A stretch of DNA of 58,809 bases from positions 1 through 58,809 of the forward strand of contig PIVX01000010.1 of the NCBI GenBank assembly GCA_003353785.1. The letters run 5' to 3'. The notes beneath the pieces were generated by a model that worked only from the letters and a program-made list of their open reading frames with translations, made no database searches and was not told the origin of the DNA. Each line of letters starts with the position of its first letter. Position 1 is the first letter of the stretch. This stretch comes from Gammaproteobacteria bacterium (GTDB taxonomy: Bacteria; Pseudomonadota; Gammaproteobacteria; PIVX01). Of the stretch, positions 58,661 to 58,809 are shown piece after piece. Made by a program: the position numbers and the translations under genes.

Positions 58661-58809
58661 ATGTATCAAAAAATAGGGATATCCATCTTCCTGTTGATAT
58701 CGGTAATAACTAATATTGCATTAGCAGAAGAATATTCAAGGTATTCAGCGAACATCGATTACACGCTTAAAGCAGGAAATAGACGAGATATATCAAGGCT
58801 TGGTGTATT
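58661..58809 (+). CDS. Exported protein, N-terminal part (cut by window end)
   Basis: Partial frame of 49 codons. A Sec signal peptide (MYQKIGISIFLLISVITNIA, cleavage near ALA-EEY) is followed by YSANIDYTLKAGNRRDISRL. This resembles the start of inverse-autotransporter or other outer-membrane barrel proteins; the match is a guess from a short piece. The bases 58538-58660 between ihfB and this ATG contain no other gene. Confidence 0.55.
   Translation, partial: MYQKIGISIFLLISVITNIALAEEYSRYSANIDYTLKAGNRRDISRLGV

Overview
The window looks like part of a large, low-GC (roughly one third G+C), host-adapted conjugative plasmid or integrative conjugative element. Nearly all genes lie on the + strand, tightly packed and often overlapping. 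The Fis-type, IHF-beta-type, UPF0149/YecA-type and ProQ/FinO-type proteins point to a gammaproteobacterium. The AT-rich genome and abundant Sel1-repeat proteins would fit a Legionellales-like or endosymbiotic host, but the sequence alone does not settle the species. No replication initiator, integrase, tRNA, rRNA or CRISPR array was recognised.

Layout. (1) 1-5.9 kb: leading accessory block with a Sel1-like protein, a frameshifted ribbon-helix-helix gene, an outer-membrane barrel, two Fis-domain proteins, two SSB-type proteins, a chimeric gene and a Bax-inhibitor-1 family protein. (2) 6.1-24.9 kb: a complete F-type type IV secretion operon in the order traA-L-E-K-B-V-C, small genes, a thioredoxin-like gene, an S26 signal peptidase, traW, traU-trbC-N-F-H-G. 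(3) 25.4-28.8 kb: cargo between traG and traD, with a Fis-like regulator, an orphan beta-class DNA methyltransferase, a SUKH/SMI1-type protein and two Sel1-repeat proteins. (4) 28.9-38.2 kb: traD (coupling ATPase) and a 2257-residue MobF relaxase/helicase TraI with a duplicated, partly decayed TOPRIM tail. (5) 38.2-41.6 kb: an RtcB-PrfH ribosome-repair module with small companions, bounded on the right by a second copy of the traI 3' end. (6) 41.7-48.5 kb: an SF1 helicase, membrane proteins, a FinO/ProQ RNA chaperone, a UPF0149/SEC-C protein and an Rpn-type nuclease. (7) 48.6-50.3 kb: an AT-rich intergenic region with repeats, a GC-rich oriT-like patch and a ribbon-helix-helix gene. (8) 50.4-58.8 kb: a Sel1-like gene, a DUF1173-like gene, parB beside a perfect 24-bp palindrome, a three-gene ABC-3C system (HNH effector, middle component, DUF2326 ATPase), a BRCT protein, an IHF-beta homologue and the start of an exported protein.

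Main discoveries. First, four intercistronic elements (SE1-SE4; about 4094, 4803, 5931 and 28782) share one RNA-like architecture. Each has a 5' hairpin and a GAGAAG-type strand that can form either a local hairpin or a long-range stem with a CTTCTC-type strand about 60-90 nt downstream, followed by an A/T tail and the ribosome binding site of the next gene. SE3 and SE4 differ at only four of 135 positions, and the three differences in stems all keep base pairing. They sit before an ssb, an exported-protein gene, traA and traD, on an element that also encodes a FinO/ProQ-family RNA chaperone. I infer a previously unnamed family of cis-acting RNA switches or processing sites coordinating the transfer genes. 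Second, three places (after ssb, traC and traI) carry a displaced second copy of a gene's 3' part just downstream, flanking extra genes, which suggests a repeated mode of cargo acquisition.
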